A DNA stretch of 64,000 nucleotides from Sphingosinicella sp942492965 (lineage in GTDB: Bacteria; Pseudomonadota; Alphaproteobacteria; Sphingomonadales; Sphingomonadaceae): contig OW818656.1 in the NCBI GenBank assembly GCA_942492965.1, forward strand, positions 1,984,001-2,048,000. Direction: 5' to 3'. The position numbers were made by a program, and so were the translations under genes. Shown here piece by piece: positions 63,914 through 64,000 of this stretch (its first letter is position 1; the number at the start of each line of letters is the position of its first letter). Below the pieces are notes generated by a model. That model saw only the letters and a program-made list of their open reading frames with translations. It was not told the DNA's origin and made no database searches.

Positions 63914-64000
63914 ATGCCCAAAATCACTTTCATCACGCATGATGGAGCGCAGCATGTGGCCGAGACCGAAGTCGATGTGTCGGTCATGAAGGCGGCGATC
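63914..64000 (+). CDS. 2Fe-2S ferredoxin, cut by the window end
   Basis: Twenty-nine codons are visible, starting MPKITFITHDGAQHVAETE and continuing VDVSVMKAAI, the usual N-terminus of bacterial adrenodoxin/putidaredoxin-type ferredoxins; the cluster cysteines lie beyond the edge. It begins 3 nt after the acyl-CoA dehydrogenase stop. It is the likely electron carrier for the Rieske oxygenase and possibly the acceptor of the oxidoreductase. Confidence 0.75.
   Translation, partial: MPKITFITHDGAQHVAETEVDVSVMKAAI

Overview
The window is high-GC, densely packed alphaproteobacterial DNA, most likely from the Sphingomonadales. Three large TonB-dependent receptors, the serS-surE-nlpD gene order, a TorF-type porin, an Usg protein, a Rieske/CoA catabolic cluster and REP-like inverted repeats all fit a sphingomonad. 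I see no tRNA, rRNA, CRISPR array, transposase or integrase. Long antisense reading frames are everywhere, as expected at this GC content, and were ignored.

Region 1 (1-11.4 kb) looks like an uptake and catabolism locus. A TonB receptor, a membrane-anchored alpha/beta hydrolase and a YkvI-type permease form one operon. Divergent from it is an enolase-superfamily epimerase (dgcA-like). Then come an amidase, an AraC regulator and an M24 peptidase in one operon, divergent from a DUF1611 protein (dgcN-like). DgcN and DgcA are the two enzymes of the N-acetylation route of D-glutamate catabolism, so the locus may feed on D-Glu or a D-Glu-containing conjugate.

Region 2 (11.6-32.5 kb) starts with a GreB-like factor and a YegD-type Hsp70. 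A TetR gene follows, with two matching operators in the gap to a divergent, tightly overlapping operon: TonB receptor, class III aminotransferase, AMP-forming ligase, APC permease, CocE/NonD lipoprotein hydrolase and prolyl iminopeptidase. Next are two diguanylate cyclases bracketing a DEAD-box helicase, then a third TonB receptor divergent from an FAD-linked 2-hydroxyacid dehydrogenase.

Region 3 (32.5-45.6 kb) is mostly core: rimO, nlpD, surE, serS, a host-attachment-family protein, an ABC ATPase without a visible permease, nadB, polA, pstS behind a four-repeat Pho box, and usg. REP-like repeats lie in several of its gaps.

Region 4 (45.8-64 kb, running off the end) is a CoA-dependent catabolic cluster of steroid-degradation character. 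It has a TetR regulator, two KstD-like flavoproteins, a KshA-like Rieske oxygenase and a 2Fe-2S ferredoxin (cut by the window end), two acyl-CoA dehydrogenases, two enoyl-CoA hydratases, an acyl-CoA ligase, an SDR with an altered active site, a thiolase/lipid-transfer protein with a DUF35 partner, an indolepyruvate-ferredoxin-oxidoreductase-type enzyme, and an exported double-EthD protein. All five operon promoters I can define here carry one copy of the same motif (CGAGTTYAWGTTGA), each pointing toward its genes 62-95 nt upstream of the start. This ties the cluster together as one regulon. The growth substrate cannot be read from the sequence; a steroid or similar polycyclic compound is the best guess.
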